Origin: Salvia splendens
Taxonomy: Eukaryota; Streptophyta; Magnoliopsida; Lamiales; Lamiaceae
DNA length: 64,000 nt
Reading direction: 5' to 3'
Assembly (NCBI RefSeq): GCF_004379255.2
Contig: NC_056044.1
Coordinates: 8,224,001-8,288,000 of the forward strand
The translations under genes and the position numbers were made by a program. The notes beneath the pieces are model-generated. The model had not been told where the DNA came from. It made no database searches and saw nothing but the letters and a program-made list of their open reading frames with translations. Numbering within the stretch: the stretch's first letter is position 1; each line of letters begins with the position of its first letter. This document shows positions 46,501 through 56,331 of the stretch, one piece after another.

Positions 46501-47306
46501 TTACCTTTCCTGATAGATAGACAGTCGTATGTTACAATTGACTGGAGCCATGATAAACCATAAATATCTAGGACAACATACAAAATGATGACTAAGGAGT
46601 TGGAAGAACTAAAGATGCAACTGCAAGAACTGTAAAACCTGGGTTTCATCAAATTCAGTGTACCACCTCGGGGTGCACCAATGCTATTTTTGAAGAATGG
46701 CGGAACGCTGAGTGTGTGCATAAATTTTTGAGGGAAGAACGAGATGACACTTTAGAACATGTTTCCACTAACGGGAATAGATGATGCGTTTGATCAGCTT
46801 CGAGGAGTTTGTGTCTTTGTGAAAACGGAATTGACATCTGAATACCATCAAATGGAGTCCGACAAGATGTATCCAAGACGGTTTTCCGAACTAGATATGG
46901 TCATTATGAGTTTATAGTGATGCATTTCGGATTAACAAATGTCCCGGCTGTATATATGGACCTTATGAATCGTGTGTGTCATCCATACTTGGACAAGTTC
47001 GTCTTACTCTTCATAAACGATGTCCTTATCTACTCAAAGAACAAAGAGGAACATGAAGAACATTTGAGGACTGCCTTAGATACGTTGGAGGCCGAGAAAC
47101 TCTTCGCCAAGTTCAATACGTATGAGTTTTGGCTCAAAGAAGTGAATTTCCTTGGGCACATAGTGAGCACAGATGGAATTCGAGTAGACCCCGTAAAGGT
47201 GGAAGTTGTACAGAAATGGAAAACACCAACCACACCTAACGAAATTCGGAGTTTCCTAGGACTGGCGGAATATTATAGGAGATTCATCGAGGGATTTTTA
47301 AGATAG
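46501..47306 (+). pseudogene. Chromovirus reverse transcriptase remnant
   Basis: From about 46560 the six-frame reading shows MTTKELEELKMQL, GFIKFSVPPRGAPMLFLKNGG and SEYHQME, interrupted by many stops. 46917-47306 is open: [17 protein letters not shown], then [10 protein letters not shown] where the family has FIDD (codon AAC at 47016-47018), then NFLGHIVS and [13 protein letters not shown]. Loss of the first catalytic Asp on its own would inactivate the enzyme. Ends at TAG 47304-47306. Confidence 0.85.
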
Positions 47307-47314
47307 CAAGGCTA

Positions 47315-47761
47315 ATGACTCAACAACTAAAGAACGGGGTAAAAGTCAATTGGACCCCAGACTGTGGGGCAAGTTTTCGACTATTGAAGGAAAAGCTAAC
47401 TAGTGCACCGATTCTAGCTGTGCCAGAACCTGGAGTGAACTACGTGGTATACACATGCGCTTCGAAGGTGGGACTTGAATGTGTTGATGCAGAACAACAA
47501 AGTGATTGCTTATGCATCACGACAATTGAGGCCATACGAGTTGAACTATCCAACCCACGACTTGGAGTTAGCAGCGGTAGTACACGCCTTAAAGATTTGG
47601 AGACATAATCTCTACGGAGTTCGAAGTGAGATCTTTACGGATCACAAAAGCCTGAAGTATTTCTTCGAGCAGAAAGATTTGAACATGCGGCAACGAAGGT
47701 GGCTCGAAGTGGTGAAGGATAACGATCGTGGCATCAACTACCACCCTGGAAAACAGATGTA
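47315..47761 (+). pseudogene. Chromovirus RNase H, frameshifted
   Basis: SFRLLKEKLTSAPILAVPEPG and YTCASKVGL in one frame, then after a frame change near 47475 [45 protein letters not shown] and [27 protein letters not shown]. The catalytic Asp of the first motif (usually CDAS) is Cys-Ala in YTCASK. Ends HPGKQM at the TAG 47760-47762. Confidence 0.83.
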
Positions 47762-49354
47762 GTGGCAGATGCTTTGAGCCGGAAAGATCATTCCCAACTG
47801 GCCACTTTTCTCACCAAAGAGGAAAGTCTGATACGCGAATTCAGCAAGATGTGTTTGGAAGTGGTAAGAGCACCTGAAACAGTGGAAGCACGAATCGCCA
47901 CCTTAGCCGTTGAACCGGATCTGAGGTCGAGAATTATTGAAGCACAACGGATGGATGCAAAGTTGGAAGAGATTCGTGTAGAAGTACGAACTGGTGAATC
48001 TGGGAATTTTAGTGAAGAAGGCGACAATGCCCTTACTTTTGAAGGAAGATTATGCATGCCGGATAGCGATGAGCTCAAAAATGAGGTTATGAGTGAAGCG
48101 CATGAAACTCCTTACACCGCCCACCCAGGAAGTACGAAAATGTATCAAGATTTGAAGAAATCCTTTTGGTGGAGTGGTATGAAGAGGGACATAGCATCAT
48201 TTGTCGAAAGATGCCTAGTCTGCCAGCAAGTGAAGATTCTACATCAACGACCTTATGGGAAGCTACAACCACTAGAAATTCCTGAGTGGAAATGGGAGCA
48301 CATCGCAATGGATTTTGTGACGGGATTGCCAAGGACGCTGAGAGGGAACACCGCCATTTGGGTAGTCATAGACCGTCTCACTAAGAGCGCGCACTTCATT
48401 CCGATTCTTGTAAGCTATGGGTCCAACAAAATGGCTCAAATCTACATAAGGGAGATAGTTCGATTGCATGGAGTCCCAGTGACTATCACGTCCGACCGTG
48501 ACCCAAAATTCACCTCAAGATTTTGGATGAGTCTACAGAAAGAGCTTGGAACCAAATTGAATTTCAGTACAGCGTTTTACCCGCAAACCGATGGACAATC
48601 CGAAAGAACGATCCAAACTCTCGAGGATATGTTGAGAGCCGTGGTACTCGACCGAGGGGGAAGTTGGGAGGCAGCACTACCACTGATCGAGTTTGCCTAC
48701 AACAACAGTTTTCAGGCAACGATAAACATGGCACCGTACGAGGCATTGTATGGAAGAAAGAGTAGATCACCGCTCTACTGGGATGAAGTTGGTGAGAGAA
48801 GAGTACTCGGACCCGATGTAGTTGAAGAGATGGTGGGAATCGTTCGCTAAATTCGTGAGAGGATAAAAGAAGCTCAAGACAGACAGAAATCATACGCGGA
48901 TGTCCGACGAACCGACTTACGATTTCAAGCTGGCGATAAAGTTTTCTTGAAGGTATCTCCGTCAAAAGGGATAACACGATTTGGTGTCAAGGGCAAATTG
49001 AAGCCGCGATTTATTGGGCCTTATGAAATTTTTGAAGGAGTGGGCCCTGTTGCATATCGATTGGCGCTACCACCAAACCTTGGAAATGTGCACAACGTTT
49101 TCCATGTGTCGCAGTTACGAAAATACATGTTCGACCCAAAGCACGTGATCCGTTTTGAGGAAGTCGCGTTAAATCCAGACTTGAGCTATGAAGAGAGACC
49201 CCAATCCATCTTGGACCGAAAGATCCAAGTTGTGAGAAATAAAAATGTTGTTTGTGTGAAAGTGCTATGGGAAAATCATGGGCATGAAGAAGCCACGTGG
49301 GAGAATGAGGATAAAATGATGGAATTGTACCCAGAATGTTTTTCTTGGGGGTAG
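47762..49354 (+). pseudogene. Chromovirus integrase with chromodomain, one stop codon
   Basis: One frame through 49354 with a single TAA at 48848-48850. It opens ADALSRKDHSQL, then the zinc finger (HETPYTAHPGSTKMY ... CLVCQQVK), catalytic Asp in IAMDFVTGLPRT, Asp in TSDRDPKFTSRFW, Glu in QTDGQSERTIQT, and EFAYNNSFQ. After the stop come QDRQKSYADVRR, the GPY/F module (PRFIGPYEIFEGVGPVAYRLALPP), VFHVSQLRKY, and a chromodomain (RNKNVVCVKVLWENHGHEEATWE). About 530 residues. This is by far the best-preserved part of the element, in contrast to the missing gag. Confidence 0.88.
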
Positions 49355-49378
49355 CAAATTTCGGGACGAAATTTCTGT

Positions 49379-49392
49379 TAAGGGTGGTAGGA
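49379..49392 (+). other. Polypurine tract
   Basis: TAAGGGTGGTAGGA just before the 3' LTR, following TTTCGGGACGAAATTTC, the arrangement usual for this lineage. Confidence 0.75.
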
Positions 49393-52292
49393 TGTAACGC
49401 CCCACTTTTCGAACCCTAAAGTACTGGTTTTAATGCTATTAATTTTGTGAAGTCCGTGAATTAATTGTCGGTAATTTAATTGGTGAATTAATTGTTGTTG
49501 GACTAGAAGTTGGGAAATAAAATATATTGCGAATATAAATAATTCCTTTCCGTGAGGAATATTTATAGGACTCAATTCCGTGTTGGATCCGATAAATTAA
49601 ATAATTAATATAAAAGTCCAGTCCGTGATAAATAAATTGCGGACTGCGCGATTTAAAATAAAATACAATGGGCTGTGAATTAAACTAAACTAATTAAAAT
49701 AAAATATCCTTGGTTTCAATTATAATTAAAGATTCTGCGCAGATTTTCCTCCTCCGTGAAAAGATATTCCTCTTCCGTAATCTGCAAATAAAATACCAAA
49801 TAAATTCAATTAAATCAAAAACAAGAAAAAAAAAAGAGAAATTCGAATCCTCCCTCTAATCCCACGACTAAACCCACTCTCTCCCCCCTAAAATCTCTCC
49901 CACATCCAAACCACCCATCCCTCTAATTTAATCACCAAATCTATTCATTCTGCCTATTCTACAAGTCCTCTGCAGCAAGAACCTCTTCAAATTTTAATTC
50001 AAGGTAATCAATTTCATCAATTCGTTTTGTAGACTCCTCAATGTTGTTCGAAATCAACATCTGTAATCTCTGTTGACAGAAACCACATCCGGAGGAACCT
50101 CTTTGTTCACCCAACACAATTTTCATTCCAATTCAACTGCAGGAAGAAGGTAAAAAAAATTCCTTTTAAATTTGAACTCCATACACATCAAACACACGCT
50201 TACTTTCTGCATTCACCCATGACTGCCATCTTAAACTCTCGCAAATTATACGAACAAACTTCCATCAACAATCAAACACCCTCATTGTGTAATTGAAAAT
50301 TAAGAACGAAAGAAATGTTTTTTGGAATAAGAACTTATCTTTCGGGGTCTTGCGGGGCTGAACGGGTTGGTTCCGGGATGTTTTGGGGCTGTTCGGAGGG
50401 AATCGGGACTGTTTCGGGGTGGTTTCGGGGCTGCACGACCATCGACGGAGCGGCGGCAGCAGCAGCCTGACCCGGCGGCACCTCCCGGCAGCAGCGGCGA
50501 CGCCTCCCGGCAGCAGCGGCGGCATCTCCCGGCAGCGACGGCAGACGGATTTGGCGGCGACGGAGCAACGGCTGTCCGACAGATCGACGGGATTTCCCCC
50601 GCTCCGACGACACTGTGGCGGCCACAACTTGTCTTCCCGGTGAGCAGCGGCCGACGGCGTGGAGTGAATCGGAGCAGGCGACGAACGGATTGGGGGGGGT
50701 TCCTTCCGTTTTGGTCGAGAGTGAGAGAAGAAAAGAGATAGGGAGAGAGAAAGAAAGAGGCGTGGAGAAGGAAGGTGAAGTTTTGGGCTTTTGTTTCTTT
50801 TAAATGACTTGGGCCTTCATTGAATAAAATTGGGCCTCATTAATTAGAAGTGGGTGGATTAATTAAATTGATGGGCTCCTTTTTAATTGTTGGGTTTATT
50901 TTGGTAATTGGAGATACAAGGTGATGAAATAATTAAGTTTTGGGCCGATAATTAATTGGGGCGAACTTTTAAATAAATCCTTGAATTGATAATTAAATTA
51001 AATGTGGGGACTTATTTAATTAATTTCGGAATATTTCAACGAGTGAATAATTATATCCTAAGTCCGAAATAAATATAGTTCGAGGGAAAGTTGTTGCGAT
51101 AATTAATTACACCTTTTATAATTTTGGGGATTTTATTTCGATATCATTAAGAAAATACGATGAGCCAACGGTGGAAATTGGGAGCGTAAGCGGCCGTCGA
51201 ACAATCGAAAACCGAGATAAATCGAGATAAAAGACTTGCTTAGGATGCATGCATTTTTAGTTATTTGTTTAAAACAATGTGTTGATTTATCTATTATATA
51301 AATTGTTAAAGGTGAATCATCGCAAGGGAATCGTGATCGCAAAGGAAAGAACGTAATTTCAAATTAAGCACTCGAGGTGGGCTTTCTTTTACTAAACTCT
51401 TTTACGTTTTCAAAAGTATGATTATGGTGGGATAAGGGTGGTTTAAATTGTTATGTCATGCCATGTTTGTTTTGATGATGAGATTGTTGCCTGATGCCTA
51501 GTTTGTGAGTTCGCTCCATTAGGCTATAGGGCTATGTTGAGATTGTTGCCTAATGTCTAGTTTGTGAGTTCGCTCCATTAGGCTATAGGGCTATGTTAAA
51601 CGAATTCGGGTCTGAGTAGGGCCGCAAACCCTATCAGGCTAGTGTACACAGGTGAGATCGTGAGCCGTCCTTGCTAGTCGGCCGGTCTCGTGGGCGAATA
51701 GTGTGGCCACACTTTCGTCGCACCATGGAAAGAGGATGTGATTAAATGATGGAAAGAGGATGTGATTGAATGATTGATGAGAAAGTGAGGAGATTGTTTT
51801 GACTGGCCAGTCTATGAAATTGTTTGTGATACTCGATGATATTTCTTTTCTAAATGTAAAACTCGAGTTCACTATGGTATGGATGACATAACTTTCATCA
51901 AATGTTTTCGGCATAAGCCCACTGAGTATATTAAGTACTCAGCCCTGCATGTGTTTTCCCTATGTGCAGGTTGAGCGGCGACGAGCAGTTGGTGGTGTTG
52001 AGCAATTTAAAATTGAAGCATGGTTGGTTAGTTGTGAACTACGAGTGTCGTTGTGTCTCCACACATGACGTCACTCTTTCTCTTGAACGCTTCCGCTGAG
52101 ACATTGTCTTTACTCACCATTCTTTTAGCGTTGAACCTAATTATTTGGATAACGTCGACCTCTTGGCCCTTTGTTGTTAAATATTAATTATTGGTCAAAC
52201 TCTTTATTAAAACCCTAGTTCTCTTCGTCTATTTATTAAATTCTTTTAATCACGATCGCCCGTATTATTAACCCTAAAGGGCGGTCGTGACA
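49393..52292 (+). repeat. 3' LTR of the 11.95 kb element
   Basis: Nearly identical to 40340-43230. The largest difference is a rearranged copy number in the CAG/CGG block (about 50455-50540). The second 59 bp unit (from 51542) has two changes (CTAATGTC for CTGATGCC). Ends GTGACA, followed by ATTCT. Confidence 0.93.
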
Positions 52293-52528
52293 ATTCTCCT
52301 CCTCTCTCTCATTTTACCAATTTTGCCTTAATTTTCGTGTCATATCAATTGCCCATATTTTTATGGGACGGAGGGAGTATCAATTATATGCATGTGTTCA
52401 TCATGTTTATGGTTCCAGCATGGTAGCTTTCTATGCATGTGTATATATAAATTAAACAATCATCTAGAATAGATCTTCCGCTGCAATTTCAACACTTTTT
52501 ATAGGTGTACGAGAAGATTGAGATATTA

Positions 52529-52783
52529 CTCCCTCCGTCCCACTTTAGAAGTCCCATTTGAGTTCGGCACGGGTTTTAAGAAATGTAAGGAAAAGTTTGT
52601 GAAAAAAGATAGTGGAATGTGAGTCATACTTTTATATAATAGTTTTATAATAAAAATGTGAGTGAAAAAAGGTTATTGGATTGTGGGGCGTATATCACCA
52701 TTTATGGAATATTTCAACCGGAACTCCTAAAATGGGACACACAAAAATGGTAAACCGGGACTCGTAAAGTGGGACGGAGGGAG
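52529..52783. mobile_element. Stowaway MITE
   Basis: 255 bp, inverted ends CTCCCTCCGTCCCACTTTA and the complement of TAAAGTGGGACGGAGGGAG, flanked by TA (52527-52528, 52784-52785). Confidence 0.9.
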
Positions 52784-52785
52784 TA

Positions 52786-53419
52786 TAAGGTTTGAATTAT
52801 GTGAAACATATCATAAGCGGGAAAGGATGGGGATAAAAACTAGGTACGTGATTTCATCCGACTGGTGGCTCTATGGGCCAATTCTACCCGGCCGGGTGGT
52901 AGGTTCTGTTCTCTGTAGCCCCAGAATTGGACCCAACCAGATGACATTTGATGCCTATTCTACACGGCCTGGTAGAACCTTAGAAGCCACTAGAGTGCAC
53001 AATTTTTGTAAAATAACTACAACTTTCTCTACCATACTCAATTGAGATATGTACCCACGGGAAACTTTTTCAATAATGAAGACATTGATTTTCTTGAGTG
53101 GATCATCTTCCTTTTTGGGACATCTTAGGATAAATGAATCATTTTTCTTTTTGAGATTTTTTCTTATTTTATTCTCTTTACTTGAATTATAAACATTCCA
53201 CTTTCTTAAATTTTGTGCCGACAAAATGTCTCTTTTAACTAGGGATGGAGGTATCATTTAACTCTACTAATTTATTATTGTGAATTTTATTAAATTTTTT
53301 GCAACATTCGCCATTTTGTAACAATGATGTTTATACGAATCATACAATGATGTTTGATTGTTATGAGATATGAGATCGCACCAACAATTGTACCCCAAAA
53401 GACAACAACATACTCATTA
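52786..53419. other. Gene-free stretch with a possible decayed MITE
   Basis: No coding sequence. A GCC/GGC-containing patch (52840-53000) and a stretch around 53085-53250 that ends TTTTAACTAGGGATGGAGGTAT, resembling a decayed Stowaway right end. Nothing else recognised. Confidence 0.45.
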
Positions 53420-53640
53420 TTCTCTCAGTCCCTCAAAGAATATGCACTTTAGGTTCAACCCGAGTTTTAATACAAATCAATAAAGTAAGAGAAAATTAAA
53501 GAGAAAAAGTAATTAAAGTATCATTAATAGGGAATGGGTCATACCTCATTAGAGAGAAAAGAGTTTTCAAAATTGAAAATTGCATATTCTTGTGAGACGG
53601 AACAAAGGAAAGAGTACATATTTTTATGGGACGAGAGGAG
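53420..53640. mobile_element. Stowaway-like MITE
   Basis: TTCTCTCAGTCCCTCAAAGAATATGC at the left, and the inverted ATATTTTTATGGGACGAGAGGAG at the right, flanked by TA (53418-53419, 53641-53642). About 221 bp, no coding capacity. Confidence 0.72.
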
Positions 53641-53649
53641 TATTATTTA

Positions 53650-54005
53650 AGGAATATTGGCACTTAACACTATGAAACTTTTTTTAAAAAAAATCCACAA
53701 ACATTAAACTTGACATAAAATATTACGAAAATAGTTGATGAATTTTTTTCCATCAGCGACAAAATCCAACTATATTAAAATGATTAAAATGAGGTGGATA
53801 ACCATTTTTAACATCTAGGGACTTTATAAAAATATCACTATCATTTTTCAGCGGCTACCATATCTTATGTGATGTATTAACAAATGAAATGTATCCGGAT
53901 TTCAACACTATTGGGAAAAATTCAACAAGTGTTTAAATTCGTGATATTAAATGCCAAAGTTTAAAAAGTTTGTAAAAAAAATTATGATATTAGGCATCAA
54001 TATTC
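53650..54005. mobile_element. Long-inverted-repeat MITE, perhaps Mutator-type
   Basis: GAATATTGGCACTTAA at 53652 and, inverted at the right end, GAATATTGATGCCTAA; the similarity continues for about 80 bases on each side. Flanks read TATTATTT on both sides (53641-53648, 54006-54013), which would fit an 8-9 bp duplication. No coding capacity. Confidence 0.6.
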
Positions 54006-54040
54006 TATTATTTTATTATCAGCTGCTAACGCAAGCAAAT

Positions 54041-54290
54041 ATTATCGGCAAACACATATTCGCTGGTAAAAATCATCATTAATTTAAGTTTTCATAATTA
54101 ATATTATCTGCATACACATATTCATCATTAATATTTTATTTCATTTCTGTAATTAACATTATCAGCACACACATATTCATCAATAAATTTAGTGTTCTTT
54201 GTTTTGTTAAATTTAGATCACAAACAGATTTATCAACAGGCACATACATATTCGCTGCAAAATTCATTTTTCATAATTAATTTTTATTAT
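54041..54290. repeat. Degenerate minisatellite
   Basis: Four diverged units of about 55-70 bp starting near 54041, 54103, 54158 and 54228, each with TTATC(n)GCA-ACACATATTC. Confidence 0.65.
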
Positions 54291-54360
54291 TTTATCATCA
54301 AATTAACTTAATCGGCGGATGGATACATGGCGCCAAAATTCGCCAAAGATACACCCGTAA

Positions 54361-55973
54361 GAGCATTAGCAATGGGGCACCCTAAGGCGCGCCCTATGGC
54401 GCGCCACGTCAGCAGTTTTATCCTCCTACCTCTCCACCTGCAGTGGGGCGCCCTAAGGTGCGCCCTATGGCGCGCCACATCATCATTTTATTGTTTTGTT
54501 TAATTAATTTAACTGTTTTCAAATAACAAGTAACGAGTAAATAAAAAACGGTCTAAATAACAAACGGTGAAGTTTTAATAAAAAAAAGTTACATCATTGA
54601 ACTAATAAAAAAAAACTAAGTCGGACCAATTCCCAACTTCCGACGCAGCTCATCGAGTAACGCCCGGAGATATTCGGCTTCGTCGGGGTCGGTACACTTC
54701 TTGAAGGCCCTGTGCGTCTGCAACATCGTCCTTGCCATCGACGCTGTTGCTAACGACTCAAACGCGGTGGCCGTCTGGGTCGGGAGCTCTACCGGGACCG
54801 GAGCTTGGGTTGCAGCGGTCGACGATGAGGTCACGGTCGCCTTCCCCTTGGCCTTCGCAGCCTTGACGCCGGGAGGACGCCGGAAGGACACCGGTGTGCC
54901 GGAACTCCCTTCATCCACGTACGTCCGGTTGAGGTCAACCGGGTGGTTGCCGCTGCCGCTGCTCGTGTAATCACCAGCTTCAGTGGTCTTCGTCCTCTTC
55001 GGCGCACCACTGTGCAGAATTCCACCTTGGAACTTCTGCTTGTCCCTCAAGAGCGCCCAGATGGCCTCGTGCTTGAAGTCGCCGTACATCGACCGGTACG
55101 ACAACAGCGCTTTAGCGCGCACGTCGCTCGCGCTCTCGCCGCTCCCCTGTGACCGCGTGAACTTCTCGAACTCCGCCGCGTACAAGTTCACTTGCTTCTT
55201 GACTTGATCCCAGTGCTTGCGGAGTTGCTCACGCTTGCGCTTGTACGCGGTCGGCGGCTTCACCGAATTGTAGTGGTCCGCGATGCGTTCCCAGTACGCG
55301 ATCTGTCGCTGGTTGTTCGCGAATATCGGATCTTCCGATATATCAACCCAACACCGGGCCAAGGTGAGAGTTTCGTCGTCGTTGTAGTTCGTACGGCCGG
55401 GGGCGTACGAATCGCAATCACCGGGAGGCGGCAACTTCTGCGCCCGTTGTCGGTTCCGCTTCTTTCTGGCTGGGGCGAAAGCGGTCGCGGCGGGGTCGGG
55501 ATCGGCCGCTGCGGTTGGGCGGTGCGGAGACGGCTCCAGGTCAGACAACCCATACGATTTCGTACTGAAATCGGGATCGTAATGGGCGTTGGTGTCGAAC
55601 GAACGATAATCGCCGGGTTCTGTACCCGGCCAATGCGCCCCTGCGCTAAACGTAGGACTATTGGGGCTTGAATCCATTTCGTAGTAATTATGTAATTGTA
55701 AGTTTCGAAAATGAAATCAAGTTAAATAAAATGTTATAAATGAACGGTATTTATAAAAAAACGAAACCGCGTGCCATCGTCCGCGGTTGATCGTCCGCGA
55801 CCTCCACAATGGGGCGGACGATGGCGCGGACAATGGCCATCGTCCGCACTATCCTCCGCGACCGAAGTATAGGGCGCGACTATCGTCCGCGCCCTATGGC
55901 GCGCACCCGCAATGGGTGCGGACGATGGATGGCGCGGACGATGCGCGCCATCGGGCGTCCATTGCGGATGCCC
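54361..55973 (-). mobile_element. Harbinger element carrying ORF1 only
   Basis: 1613 bp. Ends GAGCATTAGCAATGG and, inverted, GGGCATCCGCAATGG; TAA on both sides (54358-54360, 55974-55976), the Harbinger target site. GC-rich subterminal sequence repeats GCGCGCC, CCTATGGCGCG and CGTCCGCG in both orientations. It contains the Myb/SANT-like ORF1 but no transposase. Confidence 0.9.
54616..55677 (-). CDS. Harbinger ORF1: Myb/SANT-like DNA-binding protein
   Basis: An intact 353-residue frame, ATG at 55677. The first 80 residues are Pro/Ser/Asp-rich. A basic patch (RKKRNRQRAQK) near residue 75-85 could be a nuclear signal. From about residue 100 to 215 there is a trihelix/SANT-like domain: DDETLTLARCWVDISEDP, QIAYWERIADHYN, YKRKREQLRKHWDQVKKQVNLY, then KALLSYRSMYGDFKHEAIWALLRD. 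A Lys/Ala-rich stretch (VKAAKAKGKATV) and a C-terminal helix (EAEYLRALLDELRRKLG) follow. In PIF/Harbinger transposons the ORF1 protein binds the terminal region and helps bring in the transposase. Database names such as glutathione S-transferase T3-like often attach to this family and mislead. Its lack of stops suggests recent activity or supply in trans. Confidence 0.83.
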   Translation of the reverse strand: MDSSPNSPTFSAGAHWPGTEPGDYRSFDTNAHYDPDFSTKSYGLSDLEPSPHRPTAAADPDPAATAFAPARKKRNRQRAQKLPPPGDCDSYAPGRTNYNDDETLTLARCWVDISEDPIFANNQRQIAYWERIADHYNSVKPPTAYKRKREQLRKHWDQVKKQVNLYAAEFEKFTRSQGSGESASDVRAKALLSYRSMYGDFKHEAIWALLRDKQKFQGGILHSGAPKRTKTTEAGDYTSSGSGNHPVDLNRTYVDEGSSGTPVSFRRPPGVKAAKAKGKATVTSSSTAATQAPVPVELPTQTATAFESLATASMARTMLQTHRAFKKCTDPDEAEYLRALLDELRRKLGIGPT

Positions 55974-55976
55974 TAA

Positions 55977-56331
55977 ATGTATCAATGGAACTTAGCGACC
56001 GACTATTTTTCAGGCCGGTAAAATTCTGTGTTTTTGTAGTGTTGGGCTCCATTTACTTGGACAAGCAAATTTTAAGAATTAGCCCTAATTAAATTAATTG
56101 GATGGTCCTACAAATAGCCAGTTTTTTATTATTAACTGAATTTTGAAAGACTGAATTCAGGGCGAGTGAGAACAAAACAACATAAACATCTGAGAATATA
56201 AGAAAAGAAGCAACAATAGCAACAACCACTGTTTTAAGATGGAAACTGAATATTATTGTTCATAACAAACAAAATTTGTGGCTAGTTCAGTTTTGCTGCG
56301 ATTCTAGATGATGAGTTTTTAGGGAATTTCA
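55977..56331. other. 3' flank of the tryptophan synthase alpha gene
   Basis: About 355 bases without coding sequence. On the minus strand GAACAATAATATTC (near 56250-56263), about 75 bases past the stop, could serve as a plant poly(A) signal (AATAAT type). Nothing else recognised. Confidence 0.5.

Larger units (their letters stand above)
40340..52292 (+). mobile_element. Complete chromovirus-type LTR retrotransposon, 11.95 kb
   Basis: Two LTRs (40340-43230, 2891 bp; 49393-52292, 2900 bp), both TGTAACGCC...GTGACA and differing by only about a dozen substitutions plus small indels by eye. Target duplication ATTCT on both sides (40335-40339, 52293-52297). Initiator-tRNA-Met primer site at 43234, purine tract just before 49393. 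The inside, 6162 bp, has no recognisable gag or protease, a decayed reverse transcriptase, a frameshifted RNase H, and an integrase-chromodomain frame with one stop. It is structurally complete and recent but not autonomous. Integrase and chromodomain place it with Tekay-like chromoviruses. Confidence 0.93.
37604..52377. mobile_element. One Stowaway MITE split into three pieces
   Basis: Pieces are 37604-37759, 40301-40339 and 52293-52377. The outer ends CTCCTCCGTCTCATAAAAATATG (37604 onward) and, inverted, CTCCCTCCGTCCCATAAAAAT (52377 backward) match and are flanked by TA on both sides (37602-37603, 52378-52379). Joining points coincide with the ends and target duplications of the Copia-type solo LTR and of the 11.95 kb element. 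The original MITE would have been about 270 bp, a normal Stowaway size. Confidence 0.78.

Noticed and set aside
54616..55677. Host transcription factor or glutathione S-transferase-like gene
   Set aside because: The frame lies within inverted ends and TAA duplications of a Harbinger element and matches its ORF1; no GST fold is visible.
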